The notes beneath the pieces are model-generated. The model saw only the letters and a list, made by a program, of their open reading frames with translations. It made no database searches and was not told where the DNA came from. From NCBI RefSeq assembly GCF_040537815.1, contig NZ_JBEWSZ010000001.1:1426001-1490000 (forward strand): a DNA stretch of 64,000 nt, in the 5' to 3' direction. The position numbers and the translations under genes are program-made. This document shows, piece after piece, positions 43,365-52,479 of this stretch (position 1 is its first letter; each line of letters opens with the position of its first letter). This DNA comes from Mesorhizobium shangrilense. GTDB taxonomy: Bacteria > Pseudomonadota > Alphaproteobacteria > Rhizobiales > Rhizobiaceae.

Positions 43365-43971
43365 CCGGGTTCGCCGCTTTTCCGCCATTGTGGCGGCTTC
43401 GGCGGTTTTCGCGTTTTCCTCGCCGGCGTTTTCGCAGGATGTCACGGAGTCGCACCTGAAGGCCGCCCGCGCCGCCGTCGAGGCGATTCACGCAACGGAC
43501 TCGTTCGACAACATCCTGCCGAACGCGGCGGGCGCGCTCGAGTCGCAGCTGATCCAGAAGAACCCGGACCTGCAGGAGCTGATCAGCAAGACCATCGCCG
43601 AGAAGGCGATGGCCATGGCGGCGCGGCGCGCCGACCTCGAAAAGGAAGCCGCTCTTGCCTATGCGAAGGTGTTTTCCGAAAAGGAGCTGACGGATATCGC
43701 CGCTTTCTACAGCTCCGATGCGGGCAAGAAGCTGCTCGACAACGGCCCGAATGTGACGCGTGAACTGGTGAAGGCCGCCGACATCTGGCAAAATGGCGTT
43801 GGCCGTGATCTCGCCCAGCAGGTTGGAGAGACGCTGGCCGCCGCGGCCAAGGCCAAGGCGCCGGCAGCGCCGGCGGCCGATGCAACGGCTCCCGCGGACG
43901 GTGCGGCAGCCCCTGCAGATGGCGCTGCACCCGCCGATGGTTCGGCTCCCGCCGACGATTCGCAAAACTGA
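43351..43971 (+). CDS. Exported DUF2059 family protein
   Basis: A 206-aa protein with signal peptide ([21 protein letters not shown]). DUF2059 core: [44 protein letters not shown] (contains [20 protein letters not shown], the family signature). The C-terminal ~45 residues are a low-complexity Ala/Pro/Asp tail with repeated PADGAA units. Role unknown; probably periplasmic. ATG 43351 or 43354. It overlaps rpiA by 14 bases in another frame, so they are co-transcribed, followed by a terminator. Confidence 0.88.
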   Translation: MMLHNRVRRFSAIVAASAVFAFSSPAFSQDVTESHLKAARAAVEAIHATDSFDNILPNAAGALESQLIQKNPDLQELISKTIAEKAMAMAARRADLEKEAALAYAKVFSEKELTDIAAFYSSDAGKKLLDNGPNVTRELVKAADIWQNGVGRDLAQQVGETLAAAAKAKAPAAPAADATAPADGAAAPADGAAPADGSAPADDSQN

Positions 43972-44010
43972 TCCTGAGTTTTCAGGCGGCTAGGCCGCGA
44001 TCCCATTCAG

Positions 44011-44042
44011 AAAAGCCCGGCCTCGTCCGGGCTTTTCTTTTG
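44011..44042 (+). terminator. Rho-independent terminator after rpiA-DUF2059
   Basis: AAAAGCCCGG and CCGGGCTTTT form a 10-bp stem around CCTCGT, followed by a short T-rich tail (CTTTT). It lies 39 bases after the DUF2059 stop and just ahead of the glutathione reductase gene. Confidence 0.85.
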
Positions 44043-44095
44043 CTGGTTTGCAGCCTACCTGTGACGCGAACTGTTCTCTCTCCAGGAGCTGCATG

Positions 44096-45487
44096 ATGGC
44101 CGGTTACGACTACGATCTTTTCGTCATCGGCGGCGGCTCGGGCGGGGTGAGGGCGGCGCGCGTCGCCGCCGCGCTCGGCAAGCGCGTCGGCATCGCCGAG
44201 GAATATCGCTATGGCGGCACCTGCGTCATCCGCGGCTGTGTGCCGAAGAAGCTCTACGTCTATGCCTCGCAATTTCCGGAGCATTTTGCCGATGCAGCCG
44301 GCTATGGCTGGACAGTGCCGGAAGCCAGTTTCGACTGGCCGACCCTGGTCGCCAACAAGGATCGCGAGATCAGCCGACTGGAGGCCATCTACAAGAAGAA
44401 TGTGCAGGGCGCCGGCGGCGAGACCTTTCATTCACGCGCCATGATCGTCGACCCGCACGTGGTACATCTCCTGGGCGATGACCGCACCGTCACCGCCGAC
44501 CAGATCCTGATCGCAACCGGTGGCCGGCCGGCAGCTCATCCAGCGCTGCCTGGCCACGAACATTGCATCTATTCCAACGAGGCTTTCGATCTCAAGCAGC
44601 TCCCGAAGGCGATCATGATCGAAGGCGGCGGCTACATTGCCGTGGAGTTCGCCAACATATTCCATGGTCTGGGTGTCGACACCACGCTGGTCTATCGCGG
44701 CAAGGAGATCCTCAGCCGTTTCGACATGGATCTGCGGCGCATGCTGCACGATACGATGGAAAAGAAGGGGATAAGGATCCTGACCCACGCAGTGTCCGAG
44801 TGGGTCAGGAAACGGCCGGATGGCCGGCTCGACGCACTCGTCACCGGCGGCACGGTGCTGACCGTCGATCAGGTCATGCTCGCCATCGGCCGTATCCCCA
44901 ACACCGAGAACATGGGCCTGGAAGGCGTCGGCATCGAGATGACCAGCACCGGCGCCATAAAAGTCGACGAGTATTCCCGTACCAATCTCGAGAATGTCTG
45001 GGCGATCGGCGACGTCACCAATCGCGTGCAATTGACACCGGTGGCCATCCACGAGGCCATGTGTTTCATCGAGACCGCCTTCAAGGGCAATCCGACCGCA
45101 CCGGATCACGAGACCATCGCCACGGCTGTCTTCTCACAGCCCGAGATCGGCACGGTCGGCTTGTCGGAGGACGATGCCATCAGGCGCTTTTCCGACATCG
45201 AGATCTACCGCGCGACGTTCCGGCCAATGCGGCACACATTGTCCGGTCGCGATGAAAAGATGCTGGTGAAACTGGTGGTCGACGGCGCTTCGAGAAAGGT
45301 ACTGGGCGCCCATATTCTGGGACCGGATGCCGGCGAAATGGCGCAGCTCCTTGGCATCCCGTTGAAGGCGGGGCTCACCAAGGACGACTTCGACCGCACC
45401 ATGGCCGTGCATCCGACGGCTGCCGAGGAACTCGTGACCATGTACAAGCCGACCTACCGGGTGAAAGACGGCCAGCGGGTTGATTGA
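44096..45487 (+). CDS. gor: Glutathione-disulfide reductase
   Basis: A 463-aa FAD/NADPH enzyme that regenerates GSH. FAD motif FVIGGGSGGVRAARVAAALG, redox-active pair in GGTCVIRGCVPKKLYVYAS (C43, C48), NADPH domain EGGGYIAVEFANIFHGLG with YRGKEILSRFD (Arg preference for NADPH), WAIGDVTNRVQLTPVAIHEA and C-terminal catalytic HPTAAEELVTMY. ATG 44096 or the adjacent 44093; AGGAG at 44083-44087 suits 44096. It works with the GST in the same window in thiol protection. Confidence 0.96.
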   Translation: MAGYDYDLFVIGGGSGGVRAARVAAALGKRVGIAEEYRYGGTCVIRGCVPKKLYVYASQFPEHFADAAGYGWTVPEASFDWPTLVANKDREISRLEAIYKKNVQGAGGETFHSRAMIVDPHVVHLLGDDRTVTADQILIATGGRPAAHPALPGHEHCIYSNEAFDLKQLPKAIMIEGGGYIAVEFANIFHGLGVDTTLVYRGKEILSRFDMDLRRMLHDTMEKKGIRILTHAVSEWVRKRPDGRLDALVTGGTVLTVDQVMLAIGRIPNTENMGLEGVGIEMTSTGAIKVDEYSRTNLENVWAIGDVTNRVQLTPVAIHEAMCFIETAFKGNPTAPDHETIATAVFSQPEIGTVGLSEDDAIRRFSDIEIYRATFRPMRHTLSGRDEKMLVKLVVDGASRKVLGAHILGPDAGEMAQLLGIPLKAGLTKDDFDRTMAVHPTAAEELVTMYKPTYRVKDGQRVD

Positions 45488-45573
45488 CCCCGTGCATCGA
45501 GCCAAAGACCGCGGCCGTTTTGGCGACATGCGTGAGGGAAATGATAACGGCGGATATGCCGCTATCGGGACTG

Positions 45574-46938
45574 CTACAGCAGCGTTCCGCGCAGGATCAC
45601 CAGCGCCACTGAAAAATAGATCACCAGTCCGGTGACGTCGACCAGAGTGGCGACGAACGGCGCCGATGCGCTGGCTGGATCAAAGCCGATCCGTTTCAGG
45701 GCGAACGGCAGCATCGATCCCGACAGCGAGCCGAAGGTAACGATGCCGACAAGGGCCGTGCCAACCGTCGCCGCGACCAGCGGCCAGTGCGGACCGTAGT
45801 CGTAAAAGCCCATATACTGCCAGAGCGCTATCCGACAGATACCAACCACGCCAAGCATCGATCCGAGCACAAGCCCCGTCGGCAGTTCGCGCAGCGCCAC
45901 CCGCCACCAGTCGCCGAGCCCGATCTCACGCAGGGCCAGTGCCCGGATGACGAGCGATGTCGCCTGCGAGCCGGAATTACCGCCCGAGCTCATGATCAGC
46001 GGAATGAACAAGGTCAGCACTATGGCCCTTTCCAGCTCGGCTTCGTAGGCTTGCATCGCGTTGGCGGTTAGCATCTCGCTGATGAAGAGCGCGCAGAGCC
46101 AGCCGCCACGCTTCTGGATCATGGCGAGAAAACTCATCTTCATGTAGGGCTCGTCCAGAGCTTCCATGCCGCCGAAACGATGCACGTCCTCCGTCGTCTC
46201 CTCGATCATGGTATCGATGATGTCGTCGACGGTGACGATGCCGAGGATCTTGCCGCCTTCTACAACGGGGACGGCCAGAAGGTCATATTTGGAGATGAGC
46301 TGGGCCACCTTTTCGCTGTCGGCCAGCGGCGAAACTGTCACCGGCGTGCGGTCCGGGGCGACCGTTGTGATCAGATCGTCCGGCTCGCCCGTGATGAGCC
46401 GGCGCAGGCCGGTCGAACGCAGCAGGACATGCGTCTCGGGATCGGTAATGTAGATCGCGTAGACGGTCTCGCGCGTCCGTTCCACCTTGCGGATGTAGTC
46501 CAGTGTCCGGCCCACGGTCCAGTCTGATGGCACGCTGACGAACTCGGTGGTCATCAGTGAGGCGGCACTGCCTTCAGGATAGCCGAGAATGGCGAGCAGC
46601 GTGGCGCGAAGCGGCGGCGCAAGCCCGCTGATCAGTTCGGAACGTGCGGGCTCCTCCATCTCGCGCAGTATGTCGGCGGCACGGTCGACAGACATGGCGG
46701 CGAGCAGCTTGCCGGCCTTGGCACGAGGCAGCGCCTCGATGAGTTCAGGCGCTCCGTCCAACTCGGGCTGGTCGAATATGTCGACCGCCCGCTCGAACGG
46801 CACTTCGCTGAGGAGCTCGGATGCCGTTTCACGCGATTCCCGGTTGAGAGCCTCGACGACATCGGCGACATGATCGTTCGCAAGGATGCGGGCGATCGCC
46901 ACGGCATCGTCGTCCGCTACGGTGGAAAATTCATTCAT
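45574..46938 (-). CDS. mgtE: Magnesium transporter MgtE
   Basis: A 454-aa MgtE-type Mg2+ channel. N-terminal helical superhelix (LVEALNRESRETASELLSEV, ARSELISGLAPPLRATLLAILG), two CBS domains (MTTEFVSVPSDWTVGRTLDYIRK and LLAVPVVEGGKILGIVTVDDIIDTM), a connecting helix, then five C-terminal membrane helices (FIPLIMSSGGNSGSQATSLVIRALALREI; FIPLIMSSGGNSGSQ is the pore-lining signature). CBS domains close the pore at high Mg2+. A large leader hairpin sits directly upstream of its ribosome site. Confidence 0.95.
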   Translation of the reverse strand: MNEFSTVADDDAVAIARILANDHVADVVEALNRESRETASELLSEVPFERAVDIFDQPELDGAPELIEALPRAKAGKLLAAMSVDRAADILREMEEPARSELISGLAPPLRATLLAILGYPEGSAASLMTTEFVSVPSDWTVGRTLDYIRKVERTRETVYAIYITDPETHVLLRSTGLRRLITGEPDDLITTVAPDRTPVTVSPLADSEKVAQLISKYDLLAVPVVEGGKILGIVTVDDIIDTMIEETTEDVHRFGGMEALDEPYMKMSFLAMIQKRGGWLCALFISEMLTANAMQAYEAELERAIVLTLFIPLIMSSGGNSGSQATSLVIRALALREIGLGDWWRVALRELPTGLVLGSMLGVVGICRIALWQYMGFYDYGPHWPLVAATVGTALVGIVTFGSLSGSMLPFALKRIGFDPASASAPFVATLVDVTGLVIYFSVALVILRGTLL

Positions 46939-46944
46939 GGCTCA

Positions 46945-46998
46945 CTCCTTGCCGTCCGGCAGGACGTGAACCACTCAGCTCACGTCTAGGCGGACGGC
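46945..46998 (-). promoter_or_regulatory. Symmetrical leader hairpin and RBS of mgtE
   Basis: On the minus strand, an outer 8-bp stem (GCCGTCCG 46991-46998 with CGGACGGC 46951-46958) encloses a 4x4 internal loop, an inner 7-bp stem (GACGTGA/TCACGTC) and a 10-base loop. The ribosome site AAGGAG (46945-46950) starts right at the base of the hairpin, with ATG 6 bases further. This could regulate translation of mgtE, perhaps with Mg2+; it is too small for a classical M-box riboswitch. The region 46999-47226 further upstream shows no gene. Confidence 0.6.
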
Positions 46999-47226
46999 GA
47001 TTGCGTTCGACTGTGACTGTCGCCAGGCATGGCGCGGGAACCTTTCCGCTCGCGGGTTCTGGGCGAATTCTGCAAGCTGGCGCAACATAGGAGCGCGCCT
47101 TGCCGAGTCAATCACAATGACGTCGGAAAGCATTGGCGGACAAGGAAAATCGCTAGACTGTGATTGCTGCCGGCAACGACAGCTAATGCCAGACACCACA
47201 ATATTCTGGCCGCCCTTGCGTTGCCG

Positions 47227-49218
47227 TTACTTCTGCTTCATCCGGCGAGGAAATTTGAGCCATCTTTCCTCAACGGGCTTCGGATGCGCGAGGATTGTGG
47301 TGAGCTCGACCGGCAGGTTCGGAACCAATGGTCTCTTGGTTGCAATCCCGTCCGCGATGGTGACCACGCTGTGGTAGAACTCGGCGCCTGCAAGCGATCT
47401 TGGCGCCACGGCTTCATGCATCACGCTGATCACCGTCACGTCCGGACAGTTGTCCCTGATCGCTTGATGGAACGCGATCTTGCCTTCTGGATCGAGCGCG
47501 CCGGTTGCCTCGTCGAGGAACAACAGACCCGGCTGCTGCAGCACAATGCGGGCAACGACCAGCTTCTGCTTCTGACCGCCCGACAGGATCTGATCCCAGA
47601 TCTTGCCGTCGCGACTTTCATCGGCCATGTGCGAGATGAAGTCGCCAAGACCGGCCTTGTACAATGCCGAAGCGACCTGTGCATCGGAATGGTCGTTTTC
47701 GGTGCCTGGCAGGCAGACCAGCTGCTTCAGCGAAACCTGCTGCAGCTTCACTTCCTGGGCGGCGTAAAAGCTTCGGGCGCCGTCCGGGAAGACGATGGTG
47801 CCCCGACCATAGGGCCAAAGGCCATTGATCGCCTTGATCAGCGAGGTCTTGCCGCAGCCCGATTCGCCCTTCAGGAAGGTCCACTCGCCGCGACGGAAGC
47901 GCAGGTTCGCGGCACTCAGGAACGGTGTCGCGTCCTCGCCCTGATGCGTCAGTTCGAGCTTCTGGATGGTCAGGCCGAAAACCGGGTTCTGACGATCATA
48001 GCGGAAATCGGAGCGGCCGGTCTGGCTGTAGAACTCCTGCGGATGCTGGACGTTCTCGATTGCATTGGCCAGTTCGGTGACGCGCTGGCTGTTGGCACGC
48101 AGCGTGGCGATGGCTGGCATCACGTGGATGAAGTATGAGCAGCGCTGGATCAGCGCGTTGATCTGTTCGGAACCAGTCAGGTAACCCTTCAGATCGAGGC
48201 CGTTGTGAATGAACGGCACAAGCCCGGGGCCGTAGGCAACGATCCGGGCGCCGACGAAATTGTAGACCAGCTCGAAGCCCATATAGATTGTGTTGATGAT
48301 GTTGAGGCATGACCACGTGGTGTCGATATCGTCGTAGAGCCGATTGTGCATCGACTTCTGGACGACCTCACCTTTCGAGGCCGCGACATGGAAGCTCCGA
48401 CGCAGAAAGGTCGTCAGCTCGCCACGGTAGCTGCCCTCGGCCTTTTGCATCCTGATGTTCAATCGCTCGAGCATGCCGCCCAGTTTGACAGCGATCCAGG
48501 TATTGAATGGCACGTAGAGCGCAACCGCGATCAAGGCCAGAACGGCTGTGCCATAATCGCCCAGGAAATCGAGCCCCTTGACGGCAACAGAGTTCCGCAA
48601 CAATTCCCCGCCGAGGAAATATAGCGCCGTGGCAACGCCAAAGGCCCCCATGGCCAGGCCGATCGCGCCAGCGGTCATGTCCTTGATCGATTCCTGGACG
48701 CGCTGGTCGATGTTGTCAGGCGCCGCCGCCGCGGGCGACCCATGTTGCGCGTGGAAATGGGTGTGATTGCCATCGAGCAGCGCGTCGTTGAAGCGGCCAT
48801 TCACCCAGCCGCGCCATTTGCGATGCAGGGTGGTCGACACAAGGTTGCGGATCCCCGTAATACCCGCGTCCTTCAGCACAACCAGGAAAACGAGGAGGGC
48901 GGCGTTACCAAGCAGCGTCTGGACCGGGGTTACATTCGCCGCGTCGTGGAAAAAGCTGATCGAGTTCATCAACTCCGCCGACGCTCTGGTGAACCAGACA
49001 TCGGCCTTGCTGGAGAGCGCAGTCAGCGCCGCGATCACCAGTGTCAGCGTCCAGGCTTCCTTCCACCGGTCGGAGAGCCAGTAGGCCCGCATCAGTCCCC
49101 AGAAGGTCCGCATCGAGGACACCGGGGTCAAGGGCGACGGCCTCTCGGCATCGCGGGGCATTCCTTCCGTCACTGACTGTCGCGGTGGTCTACCGACCCG
49201 AATCACAATCCCGCCCAA
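47227..49218 (-). CDS. BacA/SbmA-like peptide ABC transporter with fused ATPase (BclA type)
   Basis: A 663-aa fusion of an SbmA/BacA membrane domain (~35-400) and an ABC ATPase (~415-630). Membrane part: FFHDAANVTPVQTLLGNAALLVFLVVL, WRGWVNGRFNDALLDGNHTHFHA and DNIDQRVQESIKDM, the last being a BacA/YddA signature. ATPase: Walker A GESGCGKTSLIKAING, signature LSGGQKQKLVVARI, Walker B LLFLDEATGALD. Relatives include BclA of Bradyrhizobium, which imports plant NCR peptides, and Rv1819c. The start could be 49218 or the Met at 49161. Probably imports peptides or related hydrophilic compounds; symbiosis role is inference. Confidence 0.9.
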   Translation of the reverse strand: MGGIVIRVGRPPRQSVTEGMPRDAERPSPLTPVSSMRTFWGLMRAYWLSDRWKEAWTLTLVIAALTALSSKADVWFTRASAELMNSISFFHDAANVTPVQTLLGNAALLVFLVVLKDAGITGIRNLVSTTLHRKWRGWVNGRFNDALLDGNHTHFHAQHGSPAAAAPDNIDQRVQESIKDMTAGAIGLAMGAFGVATALYFLGGELLRNSVAVKGLDFLGDYGTAVLALIAVALYVPFNTWIAVKLGGMLERLNIRMQKAEGSYRGELTTFLRRSFHVAASKGEVVQKSMHNRLYDDIDTTWSCLNIINTIYMGFELVYNFVGARIVAYGPGLVPFIHNGLDLKGYLTGSEQINALIQRCSYFIHVMPAIATLRANSQRVTELANAIENVQHPQEFYSQTGRSDFRYDRQNPVFGLTIQKLELTHQGEDATPFLSAANLRFRRGEWTFLKGESGCGKTSLIKAINGLWPYGRGTIVFPDGARSFYAAQEVKLQQVSLKQLVCLPGTENDHSDAQVASALYKAGLGDFISHMADESRDGKIWDQILSGGQKQKLVVARIVLQQPGLLFLDEATGALDPEGKIAFHQAIRDNCPDVTVISVMHEAVAPRSLAGAEFYHSVVTIADGIATKRPLVPNLPVELTTILAHPKPVEERWLKFPRRMKQK

Positions 49219-49670
49219 ACCTTTTTTTACTTTGTTACGAAGGGTAACACCAATTGATCATTTTCTATTAATTTTATCCCGGTGACTGTGAAACGATGCA
49301 CGCGAGCCGTTGCCGCGCTGCAACAGATCGAGCAGGCGCCCAGCCCGACGGTCGGACTTCAAAGTTCGGTTATTTTTAATTATTTCAACGGCTTGGTGAT
49401 GGAATCCGCAGGCGTCGTCCGGTTTACCTTAGGGAAGGTGATGACACGGTTTCGTGAACGCTTTTTGCGGACTGTTTGGCGATTCTTCTTGCCGCGAACT
49501 GACTGAAATGCATGAAAAATGCAGAGATTGATTGCATTGTTTGGGCCGCCGGCGGCCGGTTCCGGAGCTTACGAATCGGGTCAAATCAGCCCCCGGGCGA
49601 AGCGTTTTGGGTGACCGCCATCGCCGCGGCTGTGCGCACGAAGCATCGCGGCGGCAGCCATGGCTTCCGC
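49219..49670. other. 452-base intergenic region, no gene seen
   Basis: Upstream region of the ABC transporter gene. It contains AT-rich tracts at ~49228-49280 and 49368-49386 that could hold promoters. A 74-codon frame at 49282-49506 has no motif or ribosome site. The remainder has no recognisable feature. Confidence 0.5.
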
Positions 49671-50351
49671 TCAGTCCACGCGTTCCAACTCGCCTTTTGC
49701 CTTGGCAGCGGCGACCTGACGGATGGCATCGGCCAGGGTATCGGCGTCCTGTGCGCCCATGACCGCGTATTTTCCTTCGAGCAGGAAGCAGGGCACACCG
49801 GTGATGCCCATGCGTGAAGCCGTGGCGATTTCAGTCCGGACAGAATCGACATCGGCGTCCGTCGGCAGAAGTGTTTCGACCACCGACGCATCCATGCCGG
49901 CCTCACGAGCGGCTTCTGTCAGCACACCGTGGTCGCCGAGATTGGCGCCCTCCTCGAAATTCAGCTGGAACAGGCGTCTTACCAACCGGTTCTGCACATC
50001 TTCTCCGACAGCCCCGGCCCAGCGGATCAGGCGGTGCGCATCCAGCGTGTTGGGAGCGACCTTGATCGCGTCAAAGGCGAATGAAATGCCTTCGGCTTCG
50101 CCCAGCGGTTCGATCCGGGCATGAATCTCGCGGATGCGTTGCGCGCTGCCGAACTTGGCCATCATATATTCGCGACGATCCTGCCCTTGGGGCGGGATCG
50201 TGGGATCAAGCTGGAACGGCCGCCAGCGTATGTGAATCTCGACGTCGCCAACCGACGCAATCGCCTTGTCCAGCCGCTTCTGGCCAATGAAACACCAGGG
50301 GCAGACGACATCGGACACCACATCGACGGTGATGGAGTTCAGCTCGCTCAT
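49671..50351 (-). CDS. DsbA-family oxidoreductase (FrnE-like)
   Basis: A 226-aa cytoplasmic thioredoxin-fold protein with active site VVCPWCFIGQKRL (C17-P-W-C20) and the inserted helical domain of FrnE/HCCA-isomerase proteins (LDAHRLIRWAG, FQLNFEEGANLGDHGVL). C-terminal GVPCFLLEGKYAVMGAQ includes the cis-Pro loop GVPCFL. FrnE of Deinococcus is a disulfide isomerase active in oxidative stress; this may be similar. No signal peptide. Start 50351. Confidence 0.92.
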   Translation of the reverse strand: MSELNSITVDVVSDVVCPWCFIGQKRLDKAIASVGDVEIHIRWRPFQLDPTIPPQGQDRREYMMAKFGSAQRIREIHARIEPLGEAEGISFAFDAIKVAPNTLDAHRLIRWAGAVGEDVQNRLVRRLFQLNFEEGANLGDHGVLTEAAREAGMDASVVETLLPTDADVDSVRTEIATASRMGITGVPCFLLEGKYAVMGAQDADTLADAIRQVAAAKAKGELERVD

Positions 50352-50435
50352 TCTTGATCTCCTGTCCGGCAAGAACTCATTTCCTTGGACATTGCCTATC
50401 CGAAACCGGATAGATCCCGGTTCGCCAGACCAGGC

Positions 50436-52256
50436 TCAGTTCGGCTTGCGCCACCAGGTCGGCAATTGATAGCCGTATATGGGCGTCTTTTGCGGGTGTT
50501 CCAGATAGTTCCAATACGCAATCCATTGCTGCGTGTTGTATTGCATCGGCACCATGTAATTTCCGGAGATCAACAACCGGTCGAGAACGCGGACGGCAGC
50601 GACATAGTCCGGCTTCTCGCGGGCCCTGAGCATCGCTTCGATCGCCGCGTCCACGGCCGGATCGGCAACACCGGCAAGGTTGAACGAACCCTCGGCCCTG
50701 GCCGCCGAAGATCCCCAGCGCCCGATCTGCTCGATGCCGGGCGAAAGCGAATTGTTGAACCCGCTCGCACCAACCAGAACCTCGAAATCGAAGCGTTGCT
50801 TGCGGGACTGGATCTGGTCGCCGTCGAGACTGCGAATGGTGACGTTGATGCCTATCTTCTCCAGCGTGCGCTGATAAATGCCGGCCAGGCGTTCCTCGTC
50901 CTGCGACGAGGTCAGGATCTCAAAGCCGAAAGGCTGCCCCTGGGGATCCAGCATCACGCCGTTCTGAACCCTGTAGCCGACACTCTTCAGCAGATCGAAG
51001 GCGGTCTTCAAAATCTTGCGATCCTGGCCGGACCCATCGGTGACCGGCGGGCGGTATGTACCGTCCATGACATCAGGCGGGACGCGGCCGGGGTAGGGCG
51101 CCAGCAGCGCCTTTTCCCGCTCGTCCGCGGGATGGCCGAGCGCCGAGAGTTCGGAGTTCTGCCAATAGCTCATCGTGCGCGTGTATTTGCCGCCGAACAG
51201 GTTTTTATTTGCCCATTCGAAATCGTAGAGCATGCCGAGCGCGCGTCGAACGACGGGATTGGAGAATTTCTGCAGCCTGGTGTTGAACAAGAACCCGGTG
51301 ACCACCGGCGGTATGCCGGTATCGAAGGTTTCGGCGATCACCTCACCCTTGTGGAACGCCGGGAAATCGAGATCGCGCTCGCGCTTGACCGGGTCGCTAT
51401 CGTCATTGACGGCGCAGATGCCCTTCTTGAACGCCTCGAGCTTGGCATTGGCATTGAGAAAATACTCGATGGTGATCTGGTCGTAATTGTCGAAGCCGCG
51501 CTTAGACGGGATATCCTTGCCCCAATAGTCGGGGTTGCGCTTGAAGACGATGCGCTGGCCGGGCGACACTTGGGCGATGGTATAGGCCCCGCTGCCGATC
51601 AACGGCTTCAGTGTCGTCTTGTCGAACGTATCCTTGTCGAAAGCGTGCTTGGGAATGATCGGCGTCAGCGCGATGATCAGCGGAAACTCGCGATCGGCCT
51701 TGTCGTTGAAGGTGAAGCGCACGCTGTGATCGCCGGTCTTTTCCAGCTTGGCGACCCTGGCCATGCGTTCGCTATAGGGTGGGCGACCTTTGTCCGTATA
51801 GACCTCGTAGGTGAACAGCACATCCTCGGGAGTAACCGGCTGGCCATCCGACCACTTCGCCTTGGGATCGAGGTGGAATTCGATCGTCTTGCGTTCCGGG
51901 TCCATGTCGGCGGTGTCGGCGAGCAGGCCGTAGAGGGCAAACGGCTCGTCGGCGTTGCGCTGCATCAGCGGCTCGAAGACGAGGTTGCCGAAAATCGTAT
52001 CCATCATGCCGCGTGCCGTGGTGCGCAGGCTTTTCAGGATAAACGGGTTCAGATTGTCAAAGCTGCCGACCACGCAATAGGTGATGTTGCCACCCTTCGG
52101 CGCGTCGGGATTGACGTAGTCGAAATGCTGGTAGTCGGGCGGCAGCGCCGGCTCGCCCTGCATCGCGATGCCATGCTTCGGTTCCGAAACGGCCGGCTGG
52201 AGTGAGAAGAAGACAAATGATATCGCGGTGATCAGCCCGACAAGAACGCGGCCCAT
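50436..52256 (-). CDS. Peptide/oligopeptide ABC-binding protein (YejA-like), orphan
   Basis: A 606-aa extracytoplasmic solute-binding protein, family 5. Signal peptide MGRVLVGLITAISFVFFSLQPAVSE. Mature motifs: HFDYVNPDAPKGGNITYCVVGSFDNLNPF, ADTADMDPERKTIEFHLDPKAKWSDGQPVTPEDVLFTYEV (WSDGQPVTPEDVLF is family-specific), and KIGINVTIRSLD. These match YejA, the microcin C/peptide-binding component. In most rhizobia yejA precedes yejB, yejE and yejF; none of these is in the window, so the permeases must be elsewhere. Monocistronic. Confidence 0.92.
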   Translation of the reverse strand: MGRVLVGLITAISFVFFSLQPAVSEPKHGIAMQGEPALPPDYQHFDYVNPDAPKGGNITYCVVGSFDNLNPFILKSLRTTARGMMDTIFGNLVFEPLMQRNADEPFALYGLLADTADMDPERKTIEFHLDPKAKWSDGQPVTPEDVLFTYEVYTDKGRPPYSERMARVAKLEKTGDHSVRFTFNDKADREFPLIIALTPIIPKHAFDKDTFDKTTLKPLIGSGAYTIAQVSPGQRIVFKRNPDYWGKDIPSKRGFDNYDQITIEYFLNANAKLEAFKKGICAVNDDSDPVKRERDLDFPAFHKGEVIAETFDTGIPPVVTGFLFNTRLQKFSNPVVRRALGMLYDFEWANKNLFGGKYTRTMSYWQNSELSALGHPADEREKALLAPYPGRVPPDVMDGTYRPPVTDGSGQDRKILKTAFDLLKSVGYRVQNGVMLDPQGQPFGFEILTSSQDEERLAGIYQRTLEKIGINVTIRSLDGDQIQSRKQRFDFEVLVGASGFNNSLSPGIEQIGRWGSSAARAEGSFNLAGVADPAVDAAIEAMLRAREKPDYVAAVRVLDRLLISGNYMVPMQYNTQQWIAYWNYLEHPQKTPIYGYQLPTWWRKPN

Positions 52257-52479
52257 GACCGTCTCCTTAATGGGTCGGCTTGATGATTCGGGGCGTACCC
52301 TACCACGATGCGGCGGCAGGCTGCCCGATCGCCCTTTTAAGAATTACAAGTATCGGGCTGGATTCGGCATCGCTTGCAGTGTAACACGCCGACCGAAGTC
52401 ATTCTGTTGCCTCATTTCGGCAACAGGTAGCTGGACCGCACGGCACCAACAAGCCGGTCCTGGGATCATTTGAGAGGAA

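Noticed and set aside
49282..49506. A 74-codon plus-strand frame upstream of the BclA-like gene
   Set aside because: No ribosome site, no motif and biased low-complexity start; treated as intergenic.
50385..52205. A 606-codon open frame on the plus strand
   Set aside because: It is the exact antisense of the yejA-like gene, in a GC-rich genome where reverse frames stay open; its translation has no family motif.
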